Origin: Glandiceps talaboti
Lineage: Eukaryota > Hemichordata > Enteropneusta > Spengelidae
Direction of reading: 5' to 3'
NCBI RefSeq assembly: GCF_964340395.1
Contig: NC_135560.1
Coordinates: 3,323,998 to 3,387,997 of the forward strand
Length of the DNA stretch: 64,000 bases
Below the pieces are notes generated by a model. It saw only the letters and a list, made by a program, of their open reading frames with translations. It was not told the origin of the DNA and did not search any database. This document shows, piece by piece, positions 32,400 through 44,037 of this stretch (within the stretch, counting starts at the first letter, position 1; every line of letters begins with the position of its first letter). The position numbers were made by a program, and so were the translations under genes.

Positions 32400-33560
32400 G
32401 AATGAATGAATGAGTGACTTTTGTTCTTATAACCCCCTCTCCAACCTACACATTTCAAATACTACCCGTATTGTCATCATCATCGCCATCAACTACCTCA
32501 CGCCTCGGTCCTTTTTTGCCATCACTACGCATGACCACATATTACATATACACAAACGGTTCATCTTTTTTCTTTTTCTTCTCATTTTGGGTTGTCCTCA
32601 GGTTAGGTTAGGTCAGAGGGTCGGTAGTTTGGATTATTTTCACTTGCCTGGCTATGGACTTTCTCTCATACTTAACATCCACAGACACAAATTTCGCACT
32701 TCCACCACTGTCACCAATTTCACCACGTCTCCGTTTGCATTCATCATCTTCGCTGCGTCTTCATCTGCATTCGCCATCCTTCCCGCGTCTCCACCTGCAT
32801 TCGTCATGTTCACCCTGTGTCATATTCAAGTTATTTTTACACCAACACCAACACAAACTATAGGTTTTCATGTTTGAGAGTTATAATGGCACCATACCCT
32901 CATAACTCCTCACTATTGGCTGTCAAGCATTGTGTATTAAACTTGCCCCCCCCCAAAAAAAAAAAAATAAATAAATAAATAAATAAAAGTAATAAATAAA
33001 AATAAAGGAAAAACTGTGGCCTATTGTATATAAAAGGGTATGTATGGCAACTCAAAGGAAGCGACAAAGAATTGCTTGGCAGCAATGATACCCCTAGCAT
33101 TGACTAGATAATATGGACGTTAGATTCAATATTTCATGCGCCACATTTCAACAGAGCTCAGTGAAGTTCTACCAACCCTGTACATCATATCATTGGGATT
33201 AGGAATGGACAATAAAAATATCAAGGATCTAACGTTCAGGGGACTTTTTTGCCCGACTTGCCATATCATAACGGTACTCGGTATATACCAGTTAATCTAG
33301 ATGAATGAAATAAATGAAATAAAATATACCATAAGTTCTATAAATAGTCTATACATATAATGACCAACTGAAAGTACTATCGTCTGGCTTTTGTGGCTGT
33401 CATTCAAGGCAATTTCTATTACATCTACAAGATATCAAGTGTACATCACCTACATCTGACGGCTTAGAGTGTTAAGTGTCTTCTCTAGGGTACTTACTTT
33501 TTATTATTCGTCTACATTTGATCATGATGTGTGATGATGATGAACGTAAGTGTAGTCTGT
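32400..33560. repeat. Right copy of the diverged ~1.2-kb duplication
   Basis: This is the partner of 28.37-29.56 kb, in the same orientation. It shares CAAAGAATTGCTTGGCAGC, CCCCTAGCATTGACTAGATA and ATATCAAGTGTACATCACCT. A local (AAAT)n run lies at 32955-33005. The two copies now flank the 51-bp minisatellite. Confidence 0.7.
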
Positions 33561-33649
33561 AAGGTACGCCGTGATGGGGCGCCCTCACACTTCAGCCAAC
33601 CCCTCCCACGCCGGTGAGGGCGGAACGTCAGGACGTATCTTACAGTCTA
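33553..33649. mobile_element. 97-bp miniature element with 9-bp target duplication
   Basis: The ends TAGTCTGTAAGGTACG and, inverted, TAGACTGTAAGATACG form terminal repeats. The element is bracketed by identical ACGTAAGTG at 33544-33552 and 33650-33658. The interior is GC-rich (GGGGCGCCCTCAC, CCGGTGAGGGCGG) and can fold further. A 9-bp duplication is characteristic of Mutator-like elements. The TAGTCT end is shared with the 398-bp element at 51.07 kb. Confidence 0.85.
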
Positions 33650-33852
33650 ACGTAAGTGACACACAAAATTAATTATGTATGCGTAAGAGCAAATGACACA
33701 CATCTTATGGCAAATGACTAGCGTATGGAAATAAATGACACACATAAGGCAAGTAATGCACGTATGACCACAGGGGCGTGTAATATTTCTTAGATTGTTG
33801 TTTTCCTGGTCTACAGACTAGATGTAACAACCTTTTGACTATATATTCCTAC

Positions 33853-33958
33853 CTGTAAGTAAGGAAAAAACATTTCCGCTACTTTAGAGATTGACACATT
33901 TGTAGCAGCAGGATTCGTACGATATTTTCCTAAGAAAACGACGATCCAGGGCGGCAAT
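33853..33958 (-). CDS. Candidate coding exon beside foldback copy 2
   Basis: On the minus strand an acceptor (TTATTGCTTAG) is followed by 106 nt reading LPPWIVVFLGKYRTNPAATN and VSISKVAEMFFPYLQ, then donor CAG|GTAGGA. The frame is open throughout. Its possible partners are the minus-strand exons at 37.9-38.6 kb on the far side of the foldback element, which would then sit in an intron. Phase between them was not proven. The family is unknown. Confidence 0.5.
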
Positions 33959-34044
33959 CTAAGCAATAATACGTGTCCTGTGCTCGATACTATAAATGAC
34001 GCACACACAAGGCGAATGATGCACACATGACAATAAATCTAAAT

Positions 34045-36930
34045 GACACACATGACTACATGAGATGACTACATGCGATATGACTACATGAGGTGACTAC
34101 ATGCGATGTGACTACATGATCATGAGATGACTACATGCGATGTGACTACATGAGATGACTACATGCGATATGACTACATGAGATGACTACATGCGATATG
34201 ACTACATGAGGTGACTACATGCGATGTGACTACATGAGATGACTACATGCGATATGACTACATTAGATGACTACATGCAATACTGCGATGCGAGATGATG
34301 ACATGATATGCGGCGATTTTGTAATGACGTTATGCCATTCGTAGATTATTCAATATGCATAAGGGGTAGACCATTCGATATCCTTGGGGGCTTGGAAGAT
34401 TGGTGGAGAGTCATTATTTTTTTTCCCACCTGCTTGCCTGAGAATTATTTTTTTCTCCTTTTCCTATGCTGGCAACTTTTTTTTTCTTTGCTTCTTTGAG
34501 ATATCCGGATTTTTTTTACGTCAATGTTGAACACCTACATTTGTTGCCACAATTTTCTGTTTGGTTTTGGCACACGGTAATAGAGAGAGTAAAAAGATGC
34601 TGTTCTATCACACACATATTATATTTAAAAAACTACATATTTCATACATGTTTGATTTTCAATTAAATAAGCATGCCATGGTGACACACTGAAAATACAA
34701 ATCGGAAACTTGATTGGTGAGCTCAAACATTCAGATAGACCGGTCAGTTTCTCCAGATTGGTGGATGGGGGGGGGGGAGGGGTGTCAGTGTTTTTTTTTC
34801 CATTGGGCCGACAAAAAGTCACTGACCCCCCCCCCCCCCCTGAATAAAGTTTCATAGCATCTGACAGTAAGTTGTAGAGGGAAGAGCTTTGAGACTGGGA
34901 TATGTCCACCTCTTGTGTGTTATTGTGTGTGTGAATGGGGGGGGGGGTTTCTAGGGTTCTACAAAACGGCCTGGAGGATTTTTACTTCTAAAGGCAATGT
35001 TTAGGCTATTCACAGACACTTTCAGACAATAATTTACAAATTTTACAAGACAGCTCTAACATGTAAAAAGCAACTCTGTGAGGTTGAAACATTTTTGAAA
35101 TAAAGTTTCATAGCATCTTGACAGTAAGAGTTGGAGGAAAGAACTTTGATTTGAGACTGGAACATGTCTACCTCTTACGGGGGGTTCTCGGGGGACCCCC
35201 TAGAAGCCCTCGAGGTTTTTTACTTCTCAAGCAATGTTTAGGCTATTCACAGACACTTTCAGACAATAATTTGCAAGCTTTACAAGACAGCTCTAACATG
35301 TAAAAAGCAACTACACATGGTTGAAACATTTTTGAAATAAAATTTCATAGCATCTTGACAGTAAGAGGTGGAGGGAAGAACTTTGATTTGAGGCTTGGAC
35401 ATGTCTACCTCTTATGGGGGGGTCCTAGGGGATCTCCCCTAGAAGCTTTTTAAGTTTTTTTTTAACCAATTTTGGTGAATCTCATTGTTGGTTTAACGAA
35501 TGAGTGGCCTCTGGGGTGATGGAGTCCAAGGCCCCCCCCCCCCCGCCAGATCTGCAGTTTTTTGTTTCTATTTAGGCGATTGTTAGGTTATTCATAGCCT
35601 CTGAGATATATATTGCCAAACATCGAAAAGCTAAAGTAAATATAACTTTTTACATAAGTTTTCCATGTTATAAAAGTGGGCCTGTAACATTGGTATAGGG
35701 TCATTGATATTGCATTTATAGTAAAGTTACTGATGTGTTAGAGCACTTTAGGAGGTCATACCTAGTGTACAATATAAACTTGAATTTGAGTTGTGGTGTC
35801 GATACATGTAGTGTCTGAAATAGGAAGTATAGCATCCCTTTTGACAAATTCATACTGAAGAGACTAGAACAATTTAGATTAAGTTCTTTTATAAACTATC
35901 CAATAGTATGAAGGTTACCATTACAAAACCTTCAAGTTCACTTTTGCCCCAAAGTGTAAGATAAGTGAAGCACTGATTGTGAAACAGCCAAACACTTACA
36001 TGGCATGTTCTGTAACTAGTGTTGTAGCTAGGTAATACATGTATTATATGTATATTTTTTATGTATAGTTATGTTTGAACCCTTACATGAAGTAATATTT
36101 AAACCATTTATGAAAGAAACAGAGACAAGAACAAATATTATATGTACCACAGGCTAACGAAACTGACTGGTCCCTGACATGTGTTTGAAACTGTTTGTCA
36201 TGATTTGACAAGTGTCCTGGTTGGAGAGGTACGAGCAATTTGAACAGTATACTCGAACCTGTGCATCATTTCCCTGCCAAGACATTTTTTTTCTAGCAGC
36301 AGTGGTCCATCTTTTTTTTCCATAACCCTCTCATATCCGGATTTTTTTTTCAAGCAAATCCATTTGGCATCTTTTTTCCCCCAAAATCTTCCAAGCCCCC
36401 CCCCCCCAGGATATCAAATGGTCCACCTCTTACCACGTGCAACATGCTGAGGAGTACTCCCTAGCCTGTTTCATATTAATACTCGTATTATGCGTATTGA
36501 ATAATCTACGAATGGCATAACGTCATTACAAAATCGCCGCATATCATGTCATCATCGCAGTATTGCATATAGTCATCTCATGTAGTCATGTCGCATGTAG
36601 TCATCTCATGTAGTCATATCGCATGTAGTCATCTCATGTAGTCACATCGCATGTAGTCACCTCATGTAGTCATATCGCATGTAGTCATCTCATGTAGTCA
36701 TATCGCATGTAGTCATCTCATGTAGTCACATCGCATGTAGTCATATCGCATGTAGTCACCTCATGTAGTCATATCGCATATAGTCATCTCATATAGTCAT
36801 ATCGCATATAGTCATTGCAGTATTGCATATAGTCATTGTAGTATTGCATATAGTCATTGCAGTATTGCATATAGTCATTGCAGTATTGCATATAGTCATT
36901 GCAGTATTGTATTTTCGAATATTGGCAGGC
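34045..36930. mobile_element. Foldback-like element, copy 2
   Basis: The same architecture as copy 1 appears. A left array of GACTACATGAGATGACTACA-type units (34.05-34.28 kb) comes first. Then come the inverted GGCGATTTTGTAATGACG block, a core of about 2.2 kb, the mirrored block at about 36.51-36.55 kb, and a right array ending GTATTTTCGAATATTGGCAG at about 36.93 kb. The left arm lacks the outer 21-bp units and the AATATTCG end, so it is truncated or rearranged. The core has three ~240-257-bp tandem units (AATAAAGTTTCATAGCAT at 34842 and 35099, a variant at 35337) against two in copy 1. No transposase frame. Confidence 0.88.
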
Positions 36931-37880
36931 ATTCTACGCCATAGGTCGGGTGCAGAGGCTCCGTGGTCACTACGTCCATCACGGCGACAGTAGGGAGCCC
37001 ACTACGACACTCTCAGGAGAGGAAAGCACGGGCTGACTCTTCCAGGACCAGATTTACAAACTTTACCCGCACGACGATTACAATTCGATTTAATAGAACG
37101 GCCACTGGTGTCAGTGATTAATTGAAAACTCTAGAAGTTCTTCTCATTATCATCATAATAAGTTTTGTTTACATTGTCAATCGAAATCCAGTTGATTGTT
37201 TTAGTTACAAAGACAAATGAATCAAATGTAGATCTGGGTGTCATGAGATGGCCTATGTATCAACAGGTGGCAAGATGACACATACGTAATTACATTGTAA
37301 ACCACTGGAATAAAAACAAGAATATAAATTAAAGTAAACACAAATTGGGACGCCATACATACCATGGCTATGCATATATGTATCCTTATGGTATACTTGG
37401 ATATCTATATTCCGTATATATGTGTTCATACACACATACGTATACCCACATACTGTGTCAAGTATATTTGTTCACACATATGGGTATCAAATACAGTATA
37501 TGCCCACACACTATATGTAATGTGTGTTCATAAATGTGCTACTTGCTAAATACAACTTTGCTGGTAATCCAATGTATTACGTCAAGCTTTTGTTCCAAAC
37601 ACCGTAAAACTTGAAATTCGTGACTTGAAATTTTCGACTGAGATGGAGACGGAGTACAATACAAACTTCCAGTCACGTATGGCCCCTCATTAAGCTCACG
37701 TGTCCGTAAGGTCACTAGTGTTGAATAATTGCTGACAAATAGTTCTGAACCCGGATTAAACCAAGTACAACATTTGAAACAATACCCATCGGACTAAAGT
37801 AATTGATGAAGTCGTTTTCCTGAAGACTGTTTTCTCTCTTATCTCAGATCTCTTTCTCTGTACGAAATTCATTTTTGGGT
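36931..37880. other. CpG-containing flank of foldback copy 2 and low-complexity TATA/CACA region
   Basis: From 36940 to 37080 the sequence is GC-richer and includes CCATCACGGCG, the complement of a string inside the 97-bp element at 33.55 kb. This hints at a related remnant. 37330-37540 is rich in ATATGTAT/CACATA phrases with short frames of no merit. No gene was supported. Confidence 0.4.
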
Positions 37881-37884
37881 TTTT

Positions 37885-38037
37885 CTAACTGTTGTTGAGT
37901 GCCGTCAAGTATTTAATTTCTTTTTTTTCATGATCTTTGAGTTTCTCTTCTACTCCGTCTTGTTTGTCATAATCTCCCCTCTGTTTCTGTTCAAGTTCTG
38001 TCTTCCATTTGTCCAATTCGTCAATTTTCACGATTCC
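37885..38037 (-). CDS. Terminal coding exon of a coiled-coil-like gene
   Basis: An acceptor (TTTTATCATTTCAACAG) is followed by 50 codons and a TAG. The peptide is highly charged and coiled-coil-like, for example DELDKWKTELEQKQRGDYDK and EEKLKDHEKKEIKYLTALNN. It matches the style of the pseudogene at 11.2-11.7 kb. Entry is phase 0. The upstream exon at 38.43 kb leaves phase 1, so at least one intermediate exon is missing, or the gene is decayed. Confidence 0.6.
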   Translation of the reverse strand, partial: GIVKIDELDKWKTELEQKQRGDYDKQDGVEEKLKDHEKKEIKYLTALNNS

Positions 38038-38129
38038 CTGTTGAAATGATAAAAAGAAATTAATCATACATAAATTTATGGGTTGTCTTTTGATCAGCGA
38101 TACGTTACTCTATGTATAGACATAGTACA

Positions 38130-38380
38130 AACAACGCTCCATAACTTTGGAGAATAAAATCAGCGAAAGTATTGAAGATATATACATTTCGATATCTTAT
38201 TTGACAAGAAACTAATTCCTATCTTACCTTGAGTGCATGTTGTTAACATTGACAAAGAAGCTTGTCATGAGAAAATAATTTTCAAGGTAATATAAGTGGA
38301 TATATACGACACATAAGTTTGCTATCACTGCTAAAACAGCCAATATATATTTCCCACGTGCTATTTACCCTGACATCCTT
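38130..38380 (-). repeat. Segment homologous to 12.49-12.83 kb
   Basis: It shares the ordered strings listed for 12.49-12.83 kb, including GACAAAGAAGCTTGTC and TATCTTACCTTGAGT. It lies between the two minus-strand exons of this copy. The acceptor-like CTCCAG of the other copy is changed to CTCATG here, so if that segment was an exon in copy 1, splicing is altered in this copy. Confidence 0.6.
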
Positions 38381-38431
38381 CGATTCGTTGCTCTCTCTCT
38401 CTCTCTGCCAGAATTGTGAGGAGGGACATAC

Positions 38432-38624
38432 CGTGTCCGTCTGGAGACAAGACTCTCCTTCGAGGGATTTCTATGTTCAATTGCGTATTCCTTGCTTTCC
38501 GTGAATTATCAAGTTCAGCTATTTGCTTAGTTATCTTGAACAAGTATTTGTGAATTGCTTGGGTATTTTTGTCTGAAGCTATCCGGTTTATTCTGTCTTC
38601 CAGTGTACGGTAACTCCACGAGTT
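38432..38624 (-). CDS. Coding exon of the same minus-strand gene copy
   Basis: The minus strand is open from about 38624 to a good donor (CACG|GTATGT) at 38432. It reads YRTLEDRINRIASDKNTQAI, then KITKQIAELDNSRKARN and PRRRVLSPDGH. It is rich in charged residues. The acceptor is not clear because an in-frame TAA lies just upstream. A (CT)n run follows the donor. Family not recognised. Confidence 0.5.
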
Positions 38625-38639
38625 TTATTATAGCTATGT

Positions 38640-39690
38640 TATACGCTATCTACACTTGCCAGTAACATTTATTGTTGTTGAGAAAAAATCGTCTCGTTTT
38701 ATATCCGTCGATTTAAATCGCCTTTTAATATTTTGTATTTGACAATGAAACGTAATTTCATTTAAAAATAACGAACTGTATTCATTTAAATTATTTGAAA
38801 TTGATCCGGTGGTGTTTTTTGAAAGTCAATTCATGTTTGCTTTTTTGTATTGAAATGTTTTGTATCAATTGTTTATTTATGTTGACGAGTGAGATTACAC
38901 TCTCATATTCAGAGTATTGTAATTTATTGTAATTTATTATAACATATGTTTTGACCCCAATTAGTGCCCATGGTGTCGGTGACCTGCCCCGTCTCCTAAG
39001 TCTGTGTAGCTTACACAGATATATACTAATGTGTGAACACAGACTTACAGTATACATATAATATGAGGTAGCGTTCATTTTCGCGCTCAGAAATACTAAC
39101 TGAAAGATAATTTTTCCAACTTTGGCTCCATGCATTTTATCTGAGAAAACACTGGCAATGTATGACGACTTGTTACATTTTTCACTTCGACTTTACCTTG
39201 ACACTTGATAGAGGTATATAATTAGTGTGCTATCAAATCAAGCCGAAATAAGAAGGAATGTGTTGAGTGTCTATAGGACCACAAAAAGTGATATATTCGG
39301 AATAGCTATTTTTGTGTTTAAACTTTAAGGCTGCCGCTAGGTGGCGATGTGATAATTACGGTTCCAATATATGCGCAACTTTGGTGATTTTCAATCATAG
39401 ATCGCTCAATGGAAAACAAATACTTGACATTTGAACATTGTTCAAGGAAAACCAGACTATACTAAAGAGTGACTTTTCCCTTAGTTGATAAACGTGAATT
39501 GTCAATCAAAGCGTTAAATTCACTCACTCACTCATTTCAGCAACCGAACAAATAGGAAATATTCAAGATAAAATCCTTAAGTTTATCGTTTAACTGACTA
39601 ATAAAGTCATGCACTCTATACTTATTTATTTATTATTTTGTTTTTGTATATTTGTGAACTGAGTTGTAACTCTTCAATTTGATGAGGAAT
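38640..39690. other. 1 kb without a supported gene
   Basis: A 114-codon minus-strand frame (39135-38791) is present but has biased, low-complexity codons and no promoter or splice support. TCACTCACTCA at 39523 is a short precursor of the simple repeat that follows. Confidence 0.45.
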
Positions 39691-39691
39691 A

Positions 39692-39694
39692 AAG

Positions 39695-39730
<36 letters not shown>

Positions 39731-39801
39731 CTCACCCACTCACTCACTCACTCACTCACTCACTCACTCACTCACTCACTCACTCACTCACTCACTCACT
39801 A

Positions 39802-39835
<34 letters not shown>

Positions 39836-39972
39836 CCAACCAACTAACCAACCAACCAACCAACCAACCAACCAACCAACCAACCAACCAACCAACCAAC
39901 CAACCAACCAACCAACCAACCAACCAACCAACCAACCAACCAACCAACCAACCAACCAACCAACCAACCAAC

Positions 39973-40068
<96 letters not shown>
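39692..40068. repeat. Compound simple repeat: (AAC)n (TCAC)n (AATC)n (CCAA)n (AATC)n
   Basis: Five tetra/trinucleotide blocks are joined head to tail over about 377 bp. A thirty-odd-copy CCAA block is bounded on both sides by CAAT runs. A 167-codon frame spans it because of the repeats and is not a gene. Confidence 0.97.
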
Positions 40069-40429
40069 GTTTTTTGCTCCCCGTGGTTCGAACAAATTTG
40101 GAAAACGGACAGTTTTTCTTGTTTCGTCTTTTCATTGGTGGAAACGGAAAAGGGAACATTAAACATTGTTGTTTTCGAATAGACACTATGTACATGTAGG
40201 CCATCGTTTACCAATTTCAATTTAATATCGTCCCCTTGTATTTGGGTCGGACGCGTACGCAGAGGATCTAGGAATTATTATGCGTTCAGGCTGATAGGTA
40301 GACACGTATTAGTTCCTGTTTTCCGTATTTCCTGCTCGCGCATATAAGTGTAGGAAATGTTAACTTTTAAATGTAATATTATCACTTTCATAGCTTGCTA
40401 AATCCAATTAGTTTTATTTGATTTATCGT

Positions 40430-40558
40430 TCAACGTAACTCTGCCATGGAAACCACTTGTTTGTGTACGTATGCGACTGTTATGCAGGAAGTGATCGAAA
40501 GTCCTATATACCCTGCATAGCTTACTGCTTATTTGCATAACAATCACTTTCATTCAAG
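40430..40558 (+). promoter_or_regulatory. Promoter of the plus-strand gene starting at 40559
   Basis: An ATTTGCAT octamer (40531-40538) lies 28 bp before the ATG. The surrounding 40.2-41.1 kb is CpG-richer than the rest of the window. CTATATACCC at about 40504 may serve as a weak TATA. Position directly before a first exon with a good donor is the main support. Confidence 0.45.
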
Positions 40559-40574
40559 ATGGCGTCGTCGACCG
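40559..40574 (+). CDS. First coding exon (MASST) of an unrecognised plus-strand gene
   Basis: CAAGATGGCGTCGTCGACC gives a good Kozak context (AAGATGG), followed at once by donor G|GTGAGT. The 16-nt coding part leaves phase 1. A short coding first exon in a CpG-rich stretch followed by a long intron is common in animal genes. Linkage to the exons at 47-63 kb is inferred from strand, order and phase. Confidence 0.58.
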
Positions 40575-41924
40575 GTGAGTACGGAACTGATGGAAAGGAA
40601 ATGTTTCCCTGACATGTAGCTGTGTTTCACTGGGTTTACATTCACAAGTGTGACGAACTGGGAAATCGGTTTGGAGGAAAGACGAAGGGGTTTAACTTAA
40701 AGGAACTAGGTGAGTGAATTTCATTGAAAAAATTCCAAACAACCATTCCGATTTGACGGGTTCGTGGTGTATGTTTATAGGCTTACGTTGCAACTTACTA
40801 TTATTGTATCGTAAACGGGATATGTTGCGTTTACAAGACATGGACCTCGGGCGATCTGTGTATCACGCCCGGTCATTTGCACTGTGACCAAAATGCTTTC
40901 ACGCCGTCATTCTATCTTTCGACGTTGTTTCAAAGAGACAAAATTAACTAAACGCACCAAGTCCGTTCACGCCGTCTTTTTCATTTTCCAAGAAAGTCTT
41001 CAGTTGCTATTTGCGGGAGTTGGGAAATATTGAAGACGTATGTCTCGTCTGCATATGGTCTGGGTGGGACGGAATTTTTTATGTCTCTGCTTTCGTCAGA
41101 AATTATATTGTTTGACTTGACTGTTAGTAGTTGTGAGGGAATGGAACTCGTACTATATAGTTTATTGACGTAAATATTGTGTGAGTGGTGATCGGTTTCT
41201 ACATGGACGACTTGCGATCAGTATGATTATGTATTTTTCCCCGTCATGAACGTACATGTACGTCACAGAGATTACAGTGCACAAGTGGTATCGACTTATC
41301 GACGTACGTGTGATGACGACCCCATTCTTCTGAGTATTGTTCAAAAGGAATCCCATTGTGTAGTCACTTCCCTGGTCTAGCATACACAGTTACGTGTACG
41401 GAAATATTGATCACATTTCACTTTGGGTGTCGACAATGTTACCAAATGTCCACAGGGACTGCAAGTCTGCAAATTGTGAGCCGCTGATACAGTGATAGTC
41501 AGAAGCACAGCTCGAATCGTCAAAACATTTGAGGCGCTTGGCGTTTAATACGTTTATGCGTCGTTTATATTCGAAGTGGACAACTGAATGCAGTCATGTT
41601 ATGAAACTTGGCATTGTCTAAAGCAATTACATTGTACTAGTCGACCCTTAATTGACACAATTGTTGACAAGATCATTCTGTTTTGTTATTTATGGTATCT
41701 ACTTTGTGGTAATAATAAAATATACATATTCAGTAACAGGGGTTTCTTGTTAGACATGTCATGCCATACTAGATGGTTACAAAAATGTTTGATGTTTATG
41801 GATACACAAAAATTACACATACATACCAAAATAAAGACAGAAATAGTCAAACTCAATACTTGAAGAAAACTAGACTACTTCTCTTTTTTTTTGCGCTATA
41901 TAAGAACCCAACATTATTATGATT

Positions 41925-41927
41925 ATA

Positions 41928-41961
<34 letters not shown>
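41925..41961. repeat. (ATT)n microsatellite
   Basis: About twelve ATT triplets are flanked by GATTATA and AGTATTATC variants. Confidence 0.9.
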
Positions 41962-42184
41962 GTATTATCATTACTTTTTTCTCTTCGTTGGTATGTTTAT
42001 TTCTCTCCAGAAAAGACACTAAATAATCAAATCCTAATGTACATAAAGATTTGCAGCTACCTTTTTTTCCCTCTTTTATGTAAACATGTAAATTTAAGGA
42101 CGAGATGTATATTAGAGTTGACTTCATTCTCAACACTACATGTTTGTGAATTCCATTTGACAGTACCAATTATACTATAATATA

Positions 42185-42405
42185 CTACATGTATACATTG
42201 AACCTATAGCCTAGCTGCATGGTACAGTACCATTATACATATAGCCTAGCTGCATGGTTACAGTATACATATAGCCTAGCTGCAGGGTAACACATGGTAT
42301 ATAGTACCACTATACTATACATATTAGCCTAGCTGCATGGTAACACATGGTATAGTACCATTATACTATACTTATAGCCTAGCTGCATGGTAACACATGG
42401 TACAG
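42185..42405. repeat. Short tandem units with ATAGCCTAGCTGCATGGT
   Basis: The string TAGCCTAGCTGCATGGT recurs five times with variable spacing of about 38-66 bp, with TACCATTATACTATAC linkers. It is an irregular minisatellite in the first intron. Confidence 0.75.
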
Positions 42406-43038
42406 ATTAATACTCAGATAGAAGTTTAATTACTGAAGATCAAATCATTGATATGTGTGAGTTGTGACACTAAAGCGTATTTCAGCATATGGTACAGTTG
42501 GCAGCTCAGTTCTGTCATACACACACGTTTGTATAATGCTCCATAGGGTAAACTGTCAGTGGTACACATACAGTTACATTGTGTAGATCTACTACTTAGG
42601 CACACCAATCTATTTGACACTTTCATTCAATAATGTGATTATTTATTAAGTTAGAAATAAAGCAGAACCCAGTGTATACAGCATGCACTTGATGAGTTTA
42701 AATCTACCATACATGTACATATCATTGCATTTGACCAGTTCTTAATAATGAGTTGATTTGGATGAAATTACACTCCCTTGCCCTGGGAAGTAATTGTCAC
42801 AAGCTCTCAAATCAGACCAAAATCAATTGTGTGTTTGACAATACATTGTCTACTTGCAGAATAACTACTTGATACCTATATTATACATGTACTGTAGTTT
42901 AATACAGATTTCAAATGTTGGAATTAGGATATGGGTAGTACACATACAATGTATGTATGGAAAAAAATAGGCAAAAAATATTGTTTATTACTATTGCCTG
43001 TCCCCTAATATGCTGAAACCAATACAATTCATTGTATG

Positions 43039-43838
43039 TTCTGATGTTTTATGAGTATGTTGTACTGATGTTTTTATCAGTATGTTGTACTCATGTTTTA
43101 TCAGTATGTTGTATTCATGTTTTATGAGTATGTTCTACTGATGTTTTATCAGTATGTTCTACTGATGTTTTATGAGTATGTTCTACTGATGTTTTATCAG
43201 TATGTTGTATTCATGTTTTATCAGTATGTTGCACTGATGTTTTTATCAGTATGTTGTATTCATGTTTTATCAGTATGTTGTATTGATGTTTTATGATGAG
43301 TATGTTCTACTGATGTTTTATCAGTATGTTGCACTGATGTTTTTATCAGTATGTTGTATTCATGTTTTATCAGTATGTTCTACTGATGTTTTATGAGTAT
43401 GTTCTACTGATGTTTTATCAGTATGTTGTATTCATGTTTTATCAGTATGTTCTACTGATGTTTTATGAGTATGTTCTACTGATGTTTTATCAGAATGTTG
43501 TATTGATGTTTTATCAATATGTTGCATTTATGTTTTATCAGTATGTTCTACTGATGTTTTATCAGTATGTTGTATTCATGTTTTATCAGAATGTTCTACT
43601 GATGTTTTATCAGTATGTTCTACTCATGTTTTATGAGTATGTTCTACTGATGTTTTATCAGTATGTTGTATTGATGTTTTATGAGTATGTTCTACTGATG
43701 TTTTATCAGAATGTTGTACTGATGTTTTATCAGTATGTTCTACTGATGTTTTATCAGTATGTTCTACTGATGTTTTATCAGTATGTTGCATTTATGTTTT
43801 ATCAATATGTTGCATTTATGTTTTATCAGTATGTTCTA
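43039..43838. repeat. Minisatellite, 24-bp unit, about 33 copies
   Basis: Units of the type GATGTTTTATCAGTATGTTC follow one another at mostly 24-bp spacing from 43039 to 43838. GTTGTATTCAT and GTTCTACTGAT variants alternate, with a few 25- or 27-bp units. ACTGATGTTTTATCAGT forms a 6-bp-stem hairpin in many units. The long MFYQYV-type frames across it are artefacts of 24 being divisible by three. Confidence 0.95.
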
Positions 43839-44037
43839 CGTGTACATGTATGTTGTGTTGAATGTTTATCACCATACTAAGGCAATAACTATAGTTGAAA
43901 TGAAGTCATACTCTGTCAGAGTGGGCAGTGCTTAATTATGTCGTTTATTAATTTGGACTATTCTTTCTGCCTCATATTATTGACTGAGTTGTTTTTTAAT
44001 GTATTTTTTTATTAGAATAGCTTGATTTTGAGTTTTT

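Noticed and set aside
38228-38270. Joining the exons at 38.43 and 37.89 kb directly or through the short conserved block
   Set aside because: Phases tested (1 to 0, with 33- or 38-nt intermediates) give stops, so no joined model is proposed.
40080-40100. GGTTCGAAC, like a tRNA B box
   Set aside because: No A box at a proper distance upstream and no cloverleaf could be drawn.
39679-40182. 167-codon frame with THSL and TNQP repeats
   Set aside because: Compound tetranucleotide repeat; no initiation context or unique domain.
41456-41475. 20-nt microexon (GTCCACAG / GTGAGC) fitting phases 1 to 0 after the MASST exon
   Set aside because: Too short to separate from chance; the candidate at 47018 fits the same phases with far more coding signal.
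43093-43880. Long MFYQYV-type frames
   Set aside because: Period-24 repeat keeps any frame open; composition is purely repeat-derived.
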